Assembly: GCA_002696735.1 (NCBI GenBank)
Contig: NZSL01000010.1
Location: 106,983 to 170,982, forward strand
Direction of reading: 5' to 3'
DNA: 64,000 nt
Source of the DNA: Methylophaga sp.
Lineage (GTDB): Bacteria; Pseudomonadota; Gammaproteobacteria; Nitrosococcales; Methylophagaceae
Positions 17,300 to 27,134 of the stretch are shown here, piece after piece. The notes beneath the pieces are model-generated. The model saw only the letters and a list, made by a program, of their open reading frames with translations, searched no databases and was not told the DNA's origin. The first letter of the stretch is position 1. The number at the start of each line of letters is the position of its first letter. The position numbers and the translations under genes are program-made.

Positions 17300-18121
17300 A
17301 TGGCTGATATACTTTTTGCCATGGATACCGACCTCGCCAAACTTCAAAATTGCCTGACTGACACGGTTCAGCAGCATTTAATGCCATTATTCAATACTGT
17401 CAGCCGTCAATATAAACATGATGGCAGCGTGGTAACCGTTGCTGACAAATTGATGCAGCAGACCATCACCGAGGTTTTGCAGCGGGATTTTCCAGATATC
17501 AAATTACTTGGCGAGGAAATGACTGCCCTTGAACAAGCTGAATTACTCGGCAGTAATGACGCACTTTGGTGCCTCGATCCAATAGACGGAACCAGTAATT
17601 TTGCCGCCGGCATGCCCTTCTTTTCCATTTCCCTTGCCCTTATTGAAAAGGGCGAAGTAACGCTTGGATTAGTTTATGACCCGGTAATGAATGAGTGTTT
17701 TGCGGCAAAAAAAGGCGCAGGGGCATGGCTTAACGGTCAGCGATTAAAAGCTGAAATTTCCGGACTTGCACTTAATCAGACCCTGGCCATCATAGATTTC
17801 AAACGTTTACCCATATCCCTCTCTAAACGACTGGTTGAAGAAAAACCTTATGGTTCGCAACGCAGTCTGGGCTCAATTGCCTTGGAGCTTTGTTGGCTGG
17901 CTGCGGGGCGTGCTCAATTGTATCTGCATGGACGGCAGCAGATTTGGGATTATGCTGCAGCACAGCTGGTTATTCAGGAAGCTGGTGCATTTGCCTGTAC
18001 TTTGGATAATGAGCCGGTGTTCAGCCGTAGTTTAACTCCCCGTTCAACCTGTGCTGCCAGCGATGAAAACCTGTTTGCCGCCTGGCGTGATTACCTGCAT
18101 GTACCGCGTAGTGATGGCTGA
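17300..18121 (+). CDS. Inositol monophosphatase family phosphatase
   Basis: A 273-residue Mg-dependent sugar-phosphate phosphatase. The family metal-binding motifs are present: GEE (about residue 73), DPIDGTSNF and the C-terminal WDYAAAQLV. Possible substrates include myo-inositol phosphate, histidinol phosphate, 3'-phosphoadenosine 5'-phosphate or a sugar phosphate; the sequence does not decide. Its gene overlaps pgeF by 8 nt. An internal Met at codon 8 is an alternative start. Confidence 0.88.
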   Translation: MADILFAMDTDLAKLQNCLTDTVQQHLMPLFNTVSRQYKHDGSVVTVADKLMQQTITEVLQRDFPDIKLLGEEMTALEQAELLGSNDALWCLDPIDGTSNFAAGMPFFSISLALIEKGEVTLGLVYDPVMNECFAAKKGAGAWLNGQRLKAEISGLALNQTLAIIDFKRLPISLSKRLVEEKPYGSQRSLGSIALELCWLAAGRAQLYLHGRQQIWDYAAAQLVIQEAGAFACTLDNEPVFSRSLTPRSTCAASDENLFAAWRDYLHVPRSDG

Positions 18122-18854
18122 ATTATTTCTCGAAGTAAACTGGCCTGCTCCAAAACATATTAGAGCAATTACCACCACCCGAAACGGTGGACAAAGTCTG
18201 GCCCCCTATTTTTCGTTAAATTTGGGCGATCATGTTGGCGATAACCCACAGGCGGTAGCGGCTAACCGACAGAGACTATTTGAAAAGGCTTTATTACCAG
18301 CCGAGCCGTTATGGCTTAAGCAAACCCATAGCACCGACGTTATTGATGCAAAACGTTGGCAAGCCGATATTGAAGCCGACGCCATCATCAGTGATTCACC
18401 AGACACAGTCTGTACGGTAATGACAGCAGATTGTTTACCGTTATTAATGACGGATAGATCGGGTTCACAAGTGGCTGCTGTTCACGCAGGCTGGCGTGGT
18501 TTAAAAAACGGCATTATTGAAAACACATTGGCCCAGTTCAAAGCGCCATCTTCAGAGATCATTGTCTGGCTGGGCCCGGCGATTGGCCCACAGGCTTTTG
18601 AAGTTGGCCCGGAAGTTAAAGCTGGATTTGTGGCAATTGATACTGAGGCTGAATCGGCTTTTATTCCAACTCATACCGATCGTTATTTGGCAGATATCTA
18701 TCTGCTCGCCAGACAACGCCTGATTGCGCAAGACGTAACTGCAATCTATGGAGGTGACAATTGTACCTTCACTGAAAAACAGCGTTTTTTCTCGTTTCGC
18801 CGCGATGGTGTAACAGGGCGAATGGCAACACTGATATGGATTGGAGCTGAATAA
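18114..18854 (+). CDS. pgeF: Peptidoglycan editing factor PgeF (YfiH, multicopper-polyphenol-oxidoreductase family)
   Basis: A 246-residue YfiH/DUF152 protein. The zinc-binding residues are visible in KQTHSTDVI (His), MTADCLPLLM (Cys) and AAVHAGWRGL (His), and the C-terminus has the family's FFSFRRDGVTGRMATLIWI. In E. coli the protein corrects peptidoglycan precursors carrying L-Ser instead of L-Ala; other relatives were described as laccase-like or purine-nucleoside phosphorylases. The start at 18114 overlaps the upstream stop and gives the family N-terminus MAELFLEVNWPAP. Confidence 0.92.
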   Translation: MAELFLEVNWPAPKHIRAITTTRNGGQSLAPYFSLNLGDHVGDNPQAVAANRQRLFEKALLPAEPLWLKQTHSTDVIDAKRWQADIEADAIISDSPDTVCTVMTADCLPLLMTDRSGSQVAAVHAGWRGLKNGIIENTLAQFKAPSSEIIVWLGPAIGPQAFEVGPEVKAGFVAIDTEAESAFIPTHTDRYLADIYLLARQRLIAQDVTAIYGGDNCTFTEKQRFFSFRRDGVTGRMATLIWIGAE

Positions 18855-18892
18855 GGTATGATTTGCGCATTATTTTTGTCGGTCAGGTACAT

Positions 18893-19699
18893 ATGGACTT
18901 ATTAATCTGGATTATCATTTTCAGTATTCTGGGGGGGCTGCTAAGCGTAATAATTGCGTCAAGTTTTCTGCTATTACCCACCAATACTCGCCAACATGCA
19001 GTGCCTCATCTGGTCAGTTTTGCTATTGGAGCCTTGCTTGGTGCCTCCTTCCTGGGTTTGCTACCGCACGCCATTGAGCATGAATTTGTGGTTGATCCAC
19101 ATACTATCGGGCTCACGTTACTGATTGGTTTATTGAGTTTTTTCCTGTTGGAAAAAATGGTGTTATGGCGTCACTGTCACAGCCATCATGGTCATGAAAA
19201 TATTCCAGAACTGGGGGATGATCACCACCACCATCATCAGGAAGATCCCAAAAAAGCCGCTGGCGCTTTAATTTTGATTGGCGATGCCATTCACAACTTT
19301 GTTGATGGTGTTTTGATTGCCGCCGCATTTTTAACGGATGTACATCTGGGGATTGTCACCGCATTGGCGATTGCTGCACATGAGATCCCCCAAGAACTAG
19401 GTGACTTTGTCATCTTGTTGCACAGTGGTTACTCACGGCGCAAGGCACTCTATTTCAATATGCTTTCCAGTCTGGCAACGGTCGTCGGTGCCGTAGCCGC
19501 CTATTTCCTGCTGGCCGATATGCAGCACATTCTTCCGTATATTCTGGTTGTTGCAGCTTCCAGTTTTATTTATATTGCTGTGGCCGATTTGATTCCGGGT
19601 CTGCACAGCAAAGTAAAACCTTCCGAAACATTCCAGCAAATCTCCTTGATTGCTGCAGGGGTGGTGTTTATTTATCTGGCGCATAGCACGCTGCATTAA
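18893..19699 (+). CDS. ZIP-family divalent metal transporter
   Basis: A 268-residue ZIP protein with eight hydrophobic segments. The variable loop after the third segment is rich in His (HCHSHHGH and a run of five His near residue 115), a typical metal-sensing or metal-collecting loop. The metal-channel motifs HNFVDG and AAHEIPQELGDF lie in transmembrane segments 4 and 5. Zinc is the likely cargo; iron or other divalent cations are possible. The ATG at 18893 has AGG upstream. The stop overlaps the waaF start (TAATG). Confidence 0.9.
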   Translation: MDLLIWIIIFSILGGLLSVIIASSFLLLPTNTRQHAVPHLVSFAIGALLGASFLGLLPHAIEHEFVVDPHTIGLTLLIGLLSFFLLEKMVLWRHCHSHHGHENIPELGDDHHHHHQEDPKKAAGALILIGDAIHNFVDGVLIAAAFLTDVHLGIVTALAIAAHEIPQELGDFVILLHSGYSRRKALYFNMLSSLATVVGAVAAYFLLADMQHILPYILVVAASSFIYIAVADLIPGLHSKVKPSETFQQISLIAAGVVFIYLAHSTLH

Positions 19700-20712
19700 T
19701 GCCAGCTAAACACGATACATTGATCATTGGCCCATCATGGGTCGGTGATATGGTGATGGCGCAGTCTTTATTTGCTGCGCTTAAACAGCGCTATCCAGAT
19801 GGCAATATTGATGTGCTGGCACCAGAATGGACCCGTCCATTAGTTGCACGTATGCCGGAAATCCGTGAAGCCATTAGCATGCCGGTAACCCATGGTGTGT
19901 TTGGCTGGAAGCAACGCCGGCAAATCGGTATGAGTTTACGCCATAAAAAGTATGATCAATCTATTGTGCTGCCAAACTCCTGGAAGTCAGCACTTATTCC
20001 CTGGTTTGCCAAAATACCCACTCGCACCGGCTGGTTAGGCGAAATGCGTTATGGGTTGCTTAACGATCCACGCAAACTCAATAAACAAGCTTTACCGTTA
20101 ATGGTGCAACGTTTTGTAGCGCTGGCATATCCGGCAAGTCAGGCACATCTCGCACCAGAGTATTTTCCTCCCAAAATGATTGCTGAACCTGTATCCAGTG
20201 AACTTGCTCCGGTTAAATCGCCAAATCAGAAACGTCTGGTTTTATGCCCGGGCGCTGAATTTGGGCCGGCAAAACAATGGCCAGCAACTCATTACGCTGA
20301 GCTGGGTGAGAGGCTTACGCAGGAAGGCTGGCAAGTTTTGATTATGGGCTCAAAAGCCGATATAGCGGTAGCTGAAGAGATCGTTGAAGGTATAACTGAT
20401 AAACACAATGTAGTGAACCTATGTGGTAAAACCCAACTGGGCGAAGCCATAGATTTAATTGCCACAGCGGATCAGGTCGTCAGTAATGATTCCGGCTTGA
20501 TGCATATTGCTGCTGCACTCAATAAGCCTTTAATCGCGATTTACGGCCCGACTTCGCCTGCTTTTACCCCGCCACTCTCCGATAATGCCCAACTGGTGCA
20601 GATACCTATTGAGTGTAGCCCTTGTTTTCAGCGGACCTGTCCACTGGGCCACCATAAATGTATGCAGGATATTTCATCTGCCACCATTACCAAAATAGTT
20701 CTAACAAATTGA
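19699..20712 (+). CDS. waaF: ADP-heptose:LPS heptosyltransferase II
   Basis: A 337-residue GT9 glycosyltransferase that adds the second L-glycero-D-manno-heptose to the LPS inner core at the cytoplasmic face of the inner membrane. The N-terminus ILIGPSWVGDMVMAQSLF-type segment, the acceptor-side LCPGAEFGPAKQWP and the sugar-nucleotide site VSNDSGLMHIAAAL match WaaF, as does the Cys-containing C-terminus (CSPCFQRTCPLGHHKCM). It opens the LPS-core region and is coupled to the ZIP transporter gene by TAATG. Confidence 0.95.
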   Translation: MPAKHDTLIIGPSWVGDMVMAQSLFAALKQRYPDGNIDVLAPEWTRPLVARMPEIREAISMPVTHGVFGWKQRRQIGMSLRHKKYDQSIVLPNSWKSALIPWFAKIPTRTGWLGEMRYGLLNDPRKLNKQALPLMVQRFVALAYPASQAHLAPEYFPPKMIAEPVSSELAPVKSPNQKRLVLCPGAEFGPAKQWPATHYAELGERLTQEGWQVLIMGSKADIAVAEEIVEGITDKHNVVNLCGKTQLGEAIDLIATADQVVSNDSGLMHIAAALNKPLIAIYGPTSPAFTPPLSDNAQLVQIPIECSPCFQRTCPLGHHKCMQDISSATITKIVLTN

Positions 20713-20790
20713 TTTTTTATCAACACCATAACAATAGAAAGAGTAAGGGATTAGAATGTGGCAAGGTTACTAAATGTTGAAGAATAAGTC

Positions 20791-21939
20791 ATGACGGATA
20801 CTGAAGGAAACCATTTTGATAATAATGAAGATACGCATTATATTCTTCAAATTTGTCACTGTTATTACGATCCATTTCTTGATTGTGCCCGTCAATTTTC
20901 CGCGATATTTAAAGGGACAAAATATCGGGTAGTAACTGTTTTTATGACAGGTGAACCAGACGATGCTGTGGCAAAAGCAGCAGATTCGGATGAGGTCATT
21001 TTCCTGGGGCACTCCAGCAAAAAACTACGGGGCTTAAAACTTCAAGTTATTCGTGAAATTCACCAAATTGCAAAACGATATCCTTTTGAGTTTTGTATCG
21101 CACACCGTGCTAAATCTGCTTACGTAGGTTTATTAGCTACAAAATTACCGATTTATAGTATCCGCCATAGCTTTGGGGACTTTGATCGCTCCAGCCGGCG
21201 CTGGATGCTCAACCGTTTCCAGCATCGAGTTACAATTCTGGCTGTATCGAATGCAGTTCGAGATGAAATTCGACTTCATTTATCTCATTGGCCTGCGGAG
21301 CAGATTGTCACTTTTTATAATCACCTTGATGTTGAAAAAGTTCAAAGTGAACTACTAACTCGTACTCAGGCCAGGGAAGCACTAAATTTATCGGACACCG
21401 CCTGGGTAGTAGGAAGTGTTGGCAGGCTCCACCCCGATAAGGATCCCAAAACTTTGATTAGGGGATTTGCCTCAGCGCTTGAAAGGTTACCTGAACAATC
21501 GCTATTGGTCATGATTGGTACAGGCCGACTTGAAAATGAGCTCAAAACATTAATCCATTCACTGGGAATTGAAAATAATGTGTTGTTACTCGGCAAAATT
21601 CCTCTAGCAAGACAGTATTTCAAAGCTTTCGACTGTTTCGTTTTAGCATCAGATCACGAACCGTTTGGTATGGTTTTATTAGAAGCTATGGCAGCAAACC
21701 TGCCGATTATCAGTTCAGATTGTGGCGGTGCACCAGAGGTTGTAGGTGATACAGGTTTATTATTTGAACTGGGAAATGCAGATGAGCTTGCCGATAAGAT
21801 TGCTGAGCTGGCAAATGATGAGAATAAGCCCAAACGTATGACGCAGCAACGACTTGAAAACTATTTTTCTGATGAATCAGCAAAACATACATTTTTCAGT
21901 CAGATACTAAAATCTAATCACTCAGAAATATTGAAATAA
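20791..21939 (+). CDS. Glycosyltransferase family 4 protein
   Basis: A 382-residue retaining GT-B glycosyltransferase. The donor-binding C-terminal half has VGSVGRLHPDKDPKTLI, the DCFVLASDHEPFGMVLLEAMA (E-x7-E) motif and SDCGGAPEVVGD. Probably an outer-core LPS glycosyltransferase; sugar and linkage cannot be read from the sequence. It resembles the GT4 gene at 23119-24258 in its N-terminal half (LRGLKLQ versus LRGLRLR), suggesting old paralogues on either side of the ligase. It is convergent with the ligase gene with no visible terminator. The gene is AT-richer than the flanking conserved genes. Confidence 0.88.
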   Translation: MTDTEGNHFDNNEDTHYILQICHCYYDPFLDCARQFSAIFKGTKYRVVTVFMTGEPDDAVAKAADSDEVIFLGHSSKKLRGLKLQVIREIHQIAKRYPFEFCIAHRAKSAYVGLLATKLPIYSIRHSFGDFDRSSRRWMLNRFQHRVTILAVSNAVRDEIRLHLSHWPAEQIVTFYNHLDVEKVQSELLTRTQAREALNLSDTAWVVGSVGRLHPDKDPKTLIRGFASALERLPEQSLLVMIGTGRLENELKTLIHSLGIENNVLLLGKIPLARQYFKAFDCFVLASDHEPFGMVLLEAMAANLPIISSDCGGAPEVVGDTGLLFELGNADELADKIAELANDENKPKRMTQQRLENYFSDESAKHTFFSQILKSNHSEILK

Positions 21940-21941
21940 AT

Positions 21942-23129
21942 TTAGTTTGAATCGACAATTGGGGTACCTGACCAGTTTATAGTCTTTTTTATTGTTTCTC
22001 TTTTGCTTTGCCATTCTTTGGCAAGAATTAAGGCAAAAGGTAACCACAGCATTAACCAAACTTCATCAGGATTATTGATAATACTGTTACTATCAAGCAT
22101 CAAGGTTAAAACCCCGGCAAAAAGAAATCCACCCCACCAGTTTTTTTGCTGCCATGCCATATTTAAAATACTAAGAATCATGATAGAAAACAGTATTAAG
22201 GGCACAATGCCGTAATGATAAAGTAAATTCACAAGTATATTGTGAGTGATAAATACCTCACTTCCATCAGGCTGCCATACCAAGTGAGGAGAGGGAGTTT
22301 CTGGATAACCACATCCCAGCATTACTCCACAGTCACGCCACGCTAACAGGTAGCCGTTCCAAATAGCCAAACGATGCGAATCACCACGCTCAATCAGTTC
22401 AGTAGATTGGCCAGCCAAATCAAACATTGGAATTGATATAACCATTAATGTCAGTAAACCTGCAACCAGAAATATCAGTCCTTTATAACCGAAACCTCTT
22501 ACCATACAGATCAACATAAAAGCACACCATACGCCCATTCCAACAAGGCCAGTGCGACTCTGGAGGATTAAAGCAATGGCCAAAAAAGCCAAAACAAAGC
22601 CAATAAGTCCTTCCCAAAAATTTCTATCTTTAATCCAGTGCGGACCAACTATAAACAAGCTACAACTAATAAACATACTGATCTGAATAGGACTGTAGAG
22701 TCTTGATATACCGGGGTTCAGACGAGTCCCTAAGGGTTCGTTGCCAATTAAATAAAAGGAAATAGCACAAGCAGTAGTGTAAAGAAGCCCCCCCCAGAAC
22801 AACATTCTGGCAAAGGTTTTACTGCTGAAAAAGTTTGGGTCTACAAAGCGAGATATTGAATAAACAAATACCAGAACATATAGGGCATGAATAATGGCCC
22901 TAGTATGATAAAAGGCGGAATAAAAGGTAATTACCGAGCATAAAATCAAAAAAACCCATTCCGTTGAATTTATTGGCTTAAGTAATTTGTAGTTTCTAAG
23001 TAAAAGGTAAAGCCCCGGAATTGCAATGAAGATGTAATAAAAATTATTCCCCATTTTACTAGTAGGTAACACTAAAAAAGATGCCACAAATAATGCCAGC
23101 ATCCAACTAAAATAGGTTCTAACGGTCAT
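21942..23129 (-). CDS. O-antigen ligase family membrane protein (WaaL-like)
   Basis: A 395-residue polytopic protein with about 10-11 hydrophobic segments. Family marks are LQSRTGLVGMGV (the conserved Arg) and, after the large periplasmic loop, FITHNILVNLLYHYGIVP with the conserved His. WaaL-type ligases transfer undecaprenyl-linked O-polysaccharide to lipid A-core in the periplasm. The same family also includes polymerases (Wzy) and protein O-glycosylases, so the assignment rests on the LPS-core context. It overlaps the upstream glycosyltransferase gene by 11 nt. Confidence 0.82.
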   Translation of the reverse strand: MTVRTYFSWMLALFVASFLVLPTSKMGNNFYYIFIAIPGLYLLLRNYKLLKPINSTEWVFLILCSVITFYSAFYHTRAIIHALYVLVFVYSISRFVDPNFFSSKTFARMLFWGGLLYTTACAISFYLIGNEPLGTRLNPGISRLYSPIQISMFISCSLFIVGPHWIKDRNFWEGLIGFVLAFLAIALILQSRTGLVGMGVWCAFMLICMVRGFGYKGLIFLVAGLLTLMVISIPMFDLAGQSTELIERGDSHRLAIWNGYLLAWRDCGVMLGCGYPETPSPHLVWQPDGSEVFITHNILVNLLYHYGIVPLILFSIMILSILNMAWQQKNWWGGFLFAGVLTLMLDSNSIINNPDEVWLMLWLPFALILAKEWQSKRETIKKTINWSGTPIVDSN

Positions 23130-24258
23130 TCAAAAGTCTCTCGATTAAAGATAGGTACTCGTTTCGATAACGTTGTAAAGAGAACTGAGCCTGTAAGTAT
23201 TTAAAGGACTGTTCTCCTAATTCTGCTCTTTGTTCTGGAGTCAACTTCAAACAATCACTCAGTACTTTTGCTAAATCATCAGGGTTTTGAACTTCAAAAC
23301 ACATTCCACCAGCCGGACGAACAATGTAATCCATAGAGGGAATTGATGTTGTCAGTATGGGAAGTTTTGCCGTCATCGCTTCCATTAATGCCAGCGGCAG
23401 ACCTTCACTATGAGAAGGCATAATCCAAATATCGAAAGCTTTTACATACCTAGCAGCACCATCTACGTTACCTAAAAGAAATACTTTCTCGGATAAGCCT
23501 AGGCTCGCAATTTCAGTTTCTAGTGTTTTACGTTCTTTACCTTCACCAATAATTGCTATTAAGACATCGGGGAATTGTTGATGGATCTTGGCAAAACCTC
23601 TTATCAGGTCGATATGGCCTTTACGCTTATCAAGCCTTCCAATCGTACCCACTATGGTCTTTGCTGTTGGCAAGTCGAGTGTTTTTCTGGAAACGTCTGC
23701 TGGATAGAGCAGCGATAACATTTGTTCTGAATCGATGGCATTTTCAATGACGGTAACGTTATGTTCATTAAAACCACAATTCAGATCAAAGAGTCCTTGT
23801 CGGACTGATTCTGAAACCGCAACAAAATGCCATTTATGTGCAATTAACCTGACCATCAATCTTCGCATAAATGGCCGATAATCACTAAGGATGTGCACAA
23901 CCGAAAGACATTTAGGTCGGCCAATAAGCCAATGTAACCAGACCATTAATGAGGTAGGTTTGAATCGGTTGCAAATTACAACATCAAAGCGATCTTTTCT
24001 AAAGATGTTAAATAATTCATAAAGAGCTCGCAGTCTCAAACCTCTTAGATATTTTTTTGGCAGTTCAAGGTAGATGGTTCGTTCCGCACAGCTCTCTTTT
24101 TCACCAGGTTTAGGTTTGCCAGTTACAAATAATGTTGTAGTGGAGAATTTTTCAGGTGGAAGCGCTTTGATTACCTGTTCAGCAAGGTCAGCTACATCAA
24201 TCGGCTTTATGTTGTAGCCTTGATGAAGTTGAAGGACAGAAATATCTCGGTTTGCCAT
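23119..24258 (-). CDS. Glycosyltransferase family 4 protein
   Basis: A 379-residue GT-B enzyme with the GT4 donor site: VGTIGRLDKRKGHIDLI, the FDIWIMPSHSEGLPLALMEAM (E-x7-E) motif and the preceding VFLLGNV. A role in the LPS outer core is inferred from position. It is coupled to the ligase gene downstream (overlap of 11 nt) and diverges from the DUF6625 gene across 163 bp. Sugar specificity is unknown. Confidence 0.88.
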   Translation of the reverse strand: MANRDISVLQLHQGYNIKPIDVADLAEQVIKALPPEKFSTTTLFVTGKPKPGEKESCAERTIYLELPKKYLRGLRLRALYELFNIFRKDRFDVVICNRFKPTSLMVWLHWLIGRPKCLSVVHILSDYRPFMRRLMVRLIAHKWHFVAVSESVRQGLFDLNCGFNEHNVTVIENAIDSEQMLSLLYPADVSRKTLDLPTAKTIVGTIGRLDKRKGHIDLIRGFAKIHQQFPDVLIAIIGEGKERKTLETEIASLGLSEKVFLLGNVDGAARYVKAFDIWIMPSHSEGLPLALMEAMTAKLPILTTSIPSMDYIVRPAGGMCFEVQNPDDLAKVLSDCLKLTPEQRAELGEQSFKYLQAQFSLQRYRNEYLSLIERLLNDR

Positions 24259-24421
24259 CTAATTTGCTTTGTTGGAAATCCTCAAATTATACAGCATAAT
24301 TCCCCCTTTGGACTTTCATAAACCAGGCATAAAACTTAGTTCATAGAACAGCAATATGTTTTTACTAATGTCAAATACTTGAACTAGAAAGCATTAATTT
24401 TTAGTTGGACTTAATTGAACA

Positions 24422-25345
24422 ATGCAACACCAAAAGATCATCATAATCATTCCATATTTTGGTCAGTGGCCAGAATGGTTCGAGTTGTATATAGAAAGTT
24501 GCAAAAATAATCCTCAAATCAATTGGCTTTTTTATACTGACTGCGGTGAGCCGGTGAATCAGTGCTCCAATGTCAGATATATCCACCTGTCTTTTGAAGA
24601 ATATAAACGCTTGGCAAGCGATCGTTTAGCTATCAATTTTAATCCTTCAAGTCCTTATAAGCTGTGTGATTTGAAACCCGCCTTGGGATTTATCCATGAA
24701 TCCGATATCAAAGATTATGATTTTTTTGCGGTGGGTGATGTCGATATCATTTATGGTCAGATAAGAGACTTTATTACTGACGAGTTACTGCAAAAATATG
24801 ATGTTATCGGCACACATAACCGCAGACTTTCCGGTCATCTCGCCATTTTCCGTAATACCGATCGATATCGCCAGGCGTTTCGTAAAATCCCGGATTGGCA
24901 GAAGTTAATGGAAAGGGATGAACATATCGGATTGGATGAGTCAAAATTTTCCAAGCTGTTTGTTCGCCATAAAAATCATCCATTATGGTTACGTAAGCTG
25001 TGGTCGTACAGTTCACGTTATCAAAGACGGGTTTTATATAAAGAACAATTTAGTACCGTTCTCTCACCAATTAAGTGGCTTGATGGAAGCTCGGATCATC
25101 CCCAGCAATGGTTCTGGAAAGATGGTCACCTAACCAATGATAGAGATAACAGGGAATTTATGTATCTTCACTTCATGAACTGGAAATCGAATCGCTGGTT
25201 ACCCAAAAATCTGCGTGACGCACCAGCAGCATGGAGTTCACTAGATAAATTGGTGCAAATCGATATCGAGCAAGCTCGTAAAAATGGTTTTCAAATCTCC
25301 CCGCAAGGCTTTACTCCGATTAATCCTAACTATCTGAAAGGTTAG
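24422..25345 (+). CDS. DUF6625-type putative glycosyltransferase
   Basis: A 307-residue protein with no signal peptide. The N-terminus (IIIIIPYFGQWPEWFELYIESC, then WLFYTDC) and the DVDIIYG motif, a probable DxD metal/sugar-nucleotide site near residue 100, resemble GT-A-fold enzymes of the uncharacterised DUF6625 group found in capsule and LPS loci. Function in LPS-core decoration is inferred from its neighbours. It is read divergently from the GT4 gene and is followed by the carbamoyltransferase gene. Confidence 0.72.
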   Translation: MQHQKIIIIIPYFGQWPEWFELYIESCKNNPQINWLFYTDCGEPVNQCSNVRYIHLSFEEYKRLASDRLAINFNPSSPYKLCDLKPALGFIHESDIKDYDFFAVGDVDIIYGQIRDFITDELLQKYDVIGTHNRRLSGHLAIFRNTDRYRQAFRKIPDWQKLMERDEHIGLDESKFSKLFVRHKNHPLWLRKLWSYSSRYQRRVLYKEQFSTVLSPIKWLDGSSDHPQQWFWKDGHLTNDRDNREFMYLHFMNWKSNRWLPKNLRDAPAAWSSLDKLVQIDIEQARKNGFQISPQGFTPINPNYLKG

Positions 25346-25364
25346 ATGGTCTCTGCCCCCTCAC

Positions 25365-25376
25365 GCTTGATATACT
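25365..25376 (+). promoter_or_regulatory. Possible extended -10 promoter of the carbamoyltransferase gene
   Basis: TGATATACT is an extended -10 match (TATACT at 25371-25376) placed 33 nt before the ATG. No good -35 hexamer accompanies it. Weak evidence. Confidence 0.3.
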
Positions 25377-25409
25377 GAACAACATTTTTACGCAACTCGA
25401 AGATAATTT

Positions 25410-27134
25410 ATGATCGTTTTAGGCCTTTCCGGCGCAGTAAATCACGACGCCTCAGCTGCTTTATATATCGATGGAAAACTGGTGGCGGCCGCCGAAGAAG
25501 AACGCTTCCTCCGTGACAAACATGCCAAGGGCAAAATGGCTTATGAAGCCACCAGATACTGTCTTGAACAAGCGGGCATCCGTCCAGATGAAATCGATAT
25601 TGTCGCGTTTCCCTATGCGCAGATTGGTCTGCAATCCCCGGCTCGCTGGCATTATGCCAAACGTCACTGGTACGCGCCTGACAGAGCATTAACGGCTTTA
25701 TTCTCCGGTAATCGTCGTTACTGGCGTAACCACAAAAACGTGATGAAACTGCTGGATGATTTAGGTATTGATTCAAAGCGAGTCAAGTTTGTCCCGGTTG
25801 AACATCATCTGGCCCATGCCAGTAGCGCCTATCATCTAAGTGGTTTTCAGGAAAAAACTGCGATTATCGGCATTGATGGGAAAGGCGAATATGCCACGAC
25901 CTTTTTTGGTTATGGCGAAAATGGCAAAATTCATAAAATCAAAGAATTCTATGACCCCGATTCACTCGGCGGTGTTTATGGCGCGATGACTGAATATCTC
26001 GGTTTTGAAATGCTTGATGGCGAGTTTAAAGTCATGGGCATGGCACCTTACGGTGATCCGAACCGTTTTGATTTTTCACGCCTGATTCATTGTGAAAATG
26101 GCGAATTCAAGGTTAATACCAAGCTGGTTAATACCGTTGGGTTTCGCCGCTATAAAAAAAATGGCAAAGGCTATTTCTTCAGCCCTGAACTCATTGAATG
26201 GTTAGGCCCGATGCGTGAAGGTGATGAAAAGGACGAACCCTATATTGATTATGCTGCCAGCATTCAGGCCTTACTTGAAAAATGTGCTTTGCATCTGATT
26301 GATTTTTACCTTGGCGATATTATTCGTGAAACCGGTAAAGTCGCTTATGCAGGCGGTGTAGCTCTCAACGTCAAACTCAATCAACGCATTATTGCCATGC
26401 ACGGTGTTAAAGAATTGTTTGTACAACCGGCTTCCAGCGATGCGGGTACCGCAATTGGAGCAGCCAGTTATGCTTCACAATTAGCAGGTGTACCGGTAGA
26501 GAAAATGGAGCATGTTTATCTCGGTCCTTCCTATACCACTCAACAATGTATTGAGGCCTGTGAGCGTTATACACAGCCGGTTAGCTGGCAATATTTAAAT
26601 GATGTATGTGCCGACACGGCAAAAATTCTTGCTGATGGTAATCCTGTTGCCTGGTTCCAGGGACGTATGGAGTTTGGGCCTCGTGCCTTGGGTAATCGAA
26701 GCATTTTGGGTTCACCAAATCACTCCGGTGTCGCGGATCGTATCAACGCACAGATCAAATACCGTGAACGCTGGCGCCCATTCTGCCCAAGTATGCTGGA
26801 TAAAGTGGCGCCGGAAATTCTGCAAACAGAGCATCCAAGCCCGTATATGACATTTACCTTTGATGTGGCAGAAAGCTGGAAATCAAGGATTCCGGAAGTG
26901 GTCCATGAAGATGGTACCGCCCGGGCACAAATCGTGACCCGCGCAACCAATGCACGTTATTACGAACTGATCGAAGAAATGGAAAAACTGACTGGCAATG
27001 CCGTGGTGTTGAATACCTCACTGAATCGCCGTGGTGAACCGATGGTCTGTAGCCCGACCGATGCTCTTAATATGTTCTTCGGTTCCGATCTGCAATATCT
27101 GGTGATGGAAGATATTCTGATCACCAAAGTTTAA
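25410..27134 (+). CDS. Carbamoyltransferase (NodU/CmcH/WapO family)
   Basis: A 574-residue O-carbamoyltransferase. The large N-terminal domain has a metal/adenylate site (HHLAHASSAYHLS, GIDGKGEYATT) and the C-terminal YrdC-like part has EFGPRALGNRSILGSP and NTSLNRRGEPMVCSPTDAL. Such enzymes form carbamoyl-adenylate from carbamoyl phosphate and ATP and pass the carbamoyl group to a sugar or antibiotic hydroxyl. In Pseudomonas aeruginosa the LPS-core gene wapO encodes one that is linked to 7-O-carbamoylation of heptose II; the local gene set (waaP, tandem kinase, waaG) makes that role likely. Its stop overlaps the convergent gene's stop. Confidence 0.9.
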   Translation: MIVLGLSGAVNHDASAALYIDGKLVAAAEEERFLRDKHAKGKMAYEATRYCLEQAGIRPDEIDIVAFPYAQIGLQSPARWHYAKRHWYAPDRALTALFSGNRRYWRNHKNVMKLLDDLGIDSKRVKFVPVEHHLAHASSAYHLSGFQEKTAIIGIDGKGEYATTFFGYGENGKIHKIKEFYDPDSLGGVYGAMTEYLGFEMLDGEFKVMGMAPYGDPNRFDFSRLIHCENGEFKVNTKLVNTVGFRRYKKNGKGYFFSPELIEWLGPMREGDEKDEPYIDYAASIQALLEKCALHLIDFYLGDIIRETGKVAYAGGVALNVKLNQRIIAMHGVKELFVQPASSDAGTAIGAASYASQLAGVPVEKMEHVYLGPSYTTQQCIEACERYTQPVSWQYLNDVCADTAKILADGNPVAWFQGRMEFGPRALGNRSILGSPNHSGVADRINAQIKYRERWRPFCPSMLDKVAPEILQTEHPSPYMTFTFDVAESWKSRIPEVVHEDGTARAQIVTRATNARYYELIEEMEKLTGNAVVLNTSLNRRGEPMVCSPTDALNMFFGSDLQYLVMEDILITKV

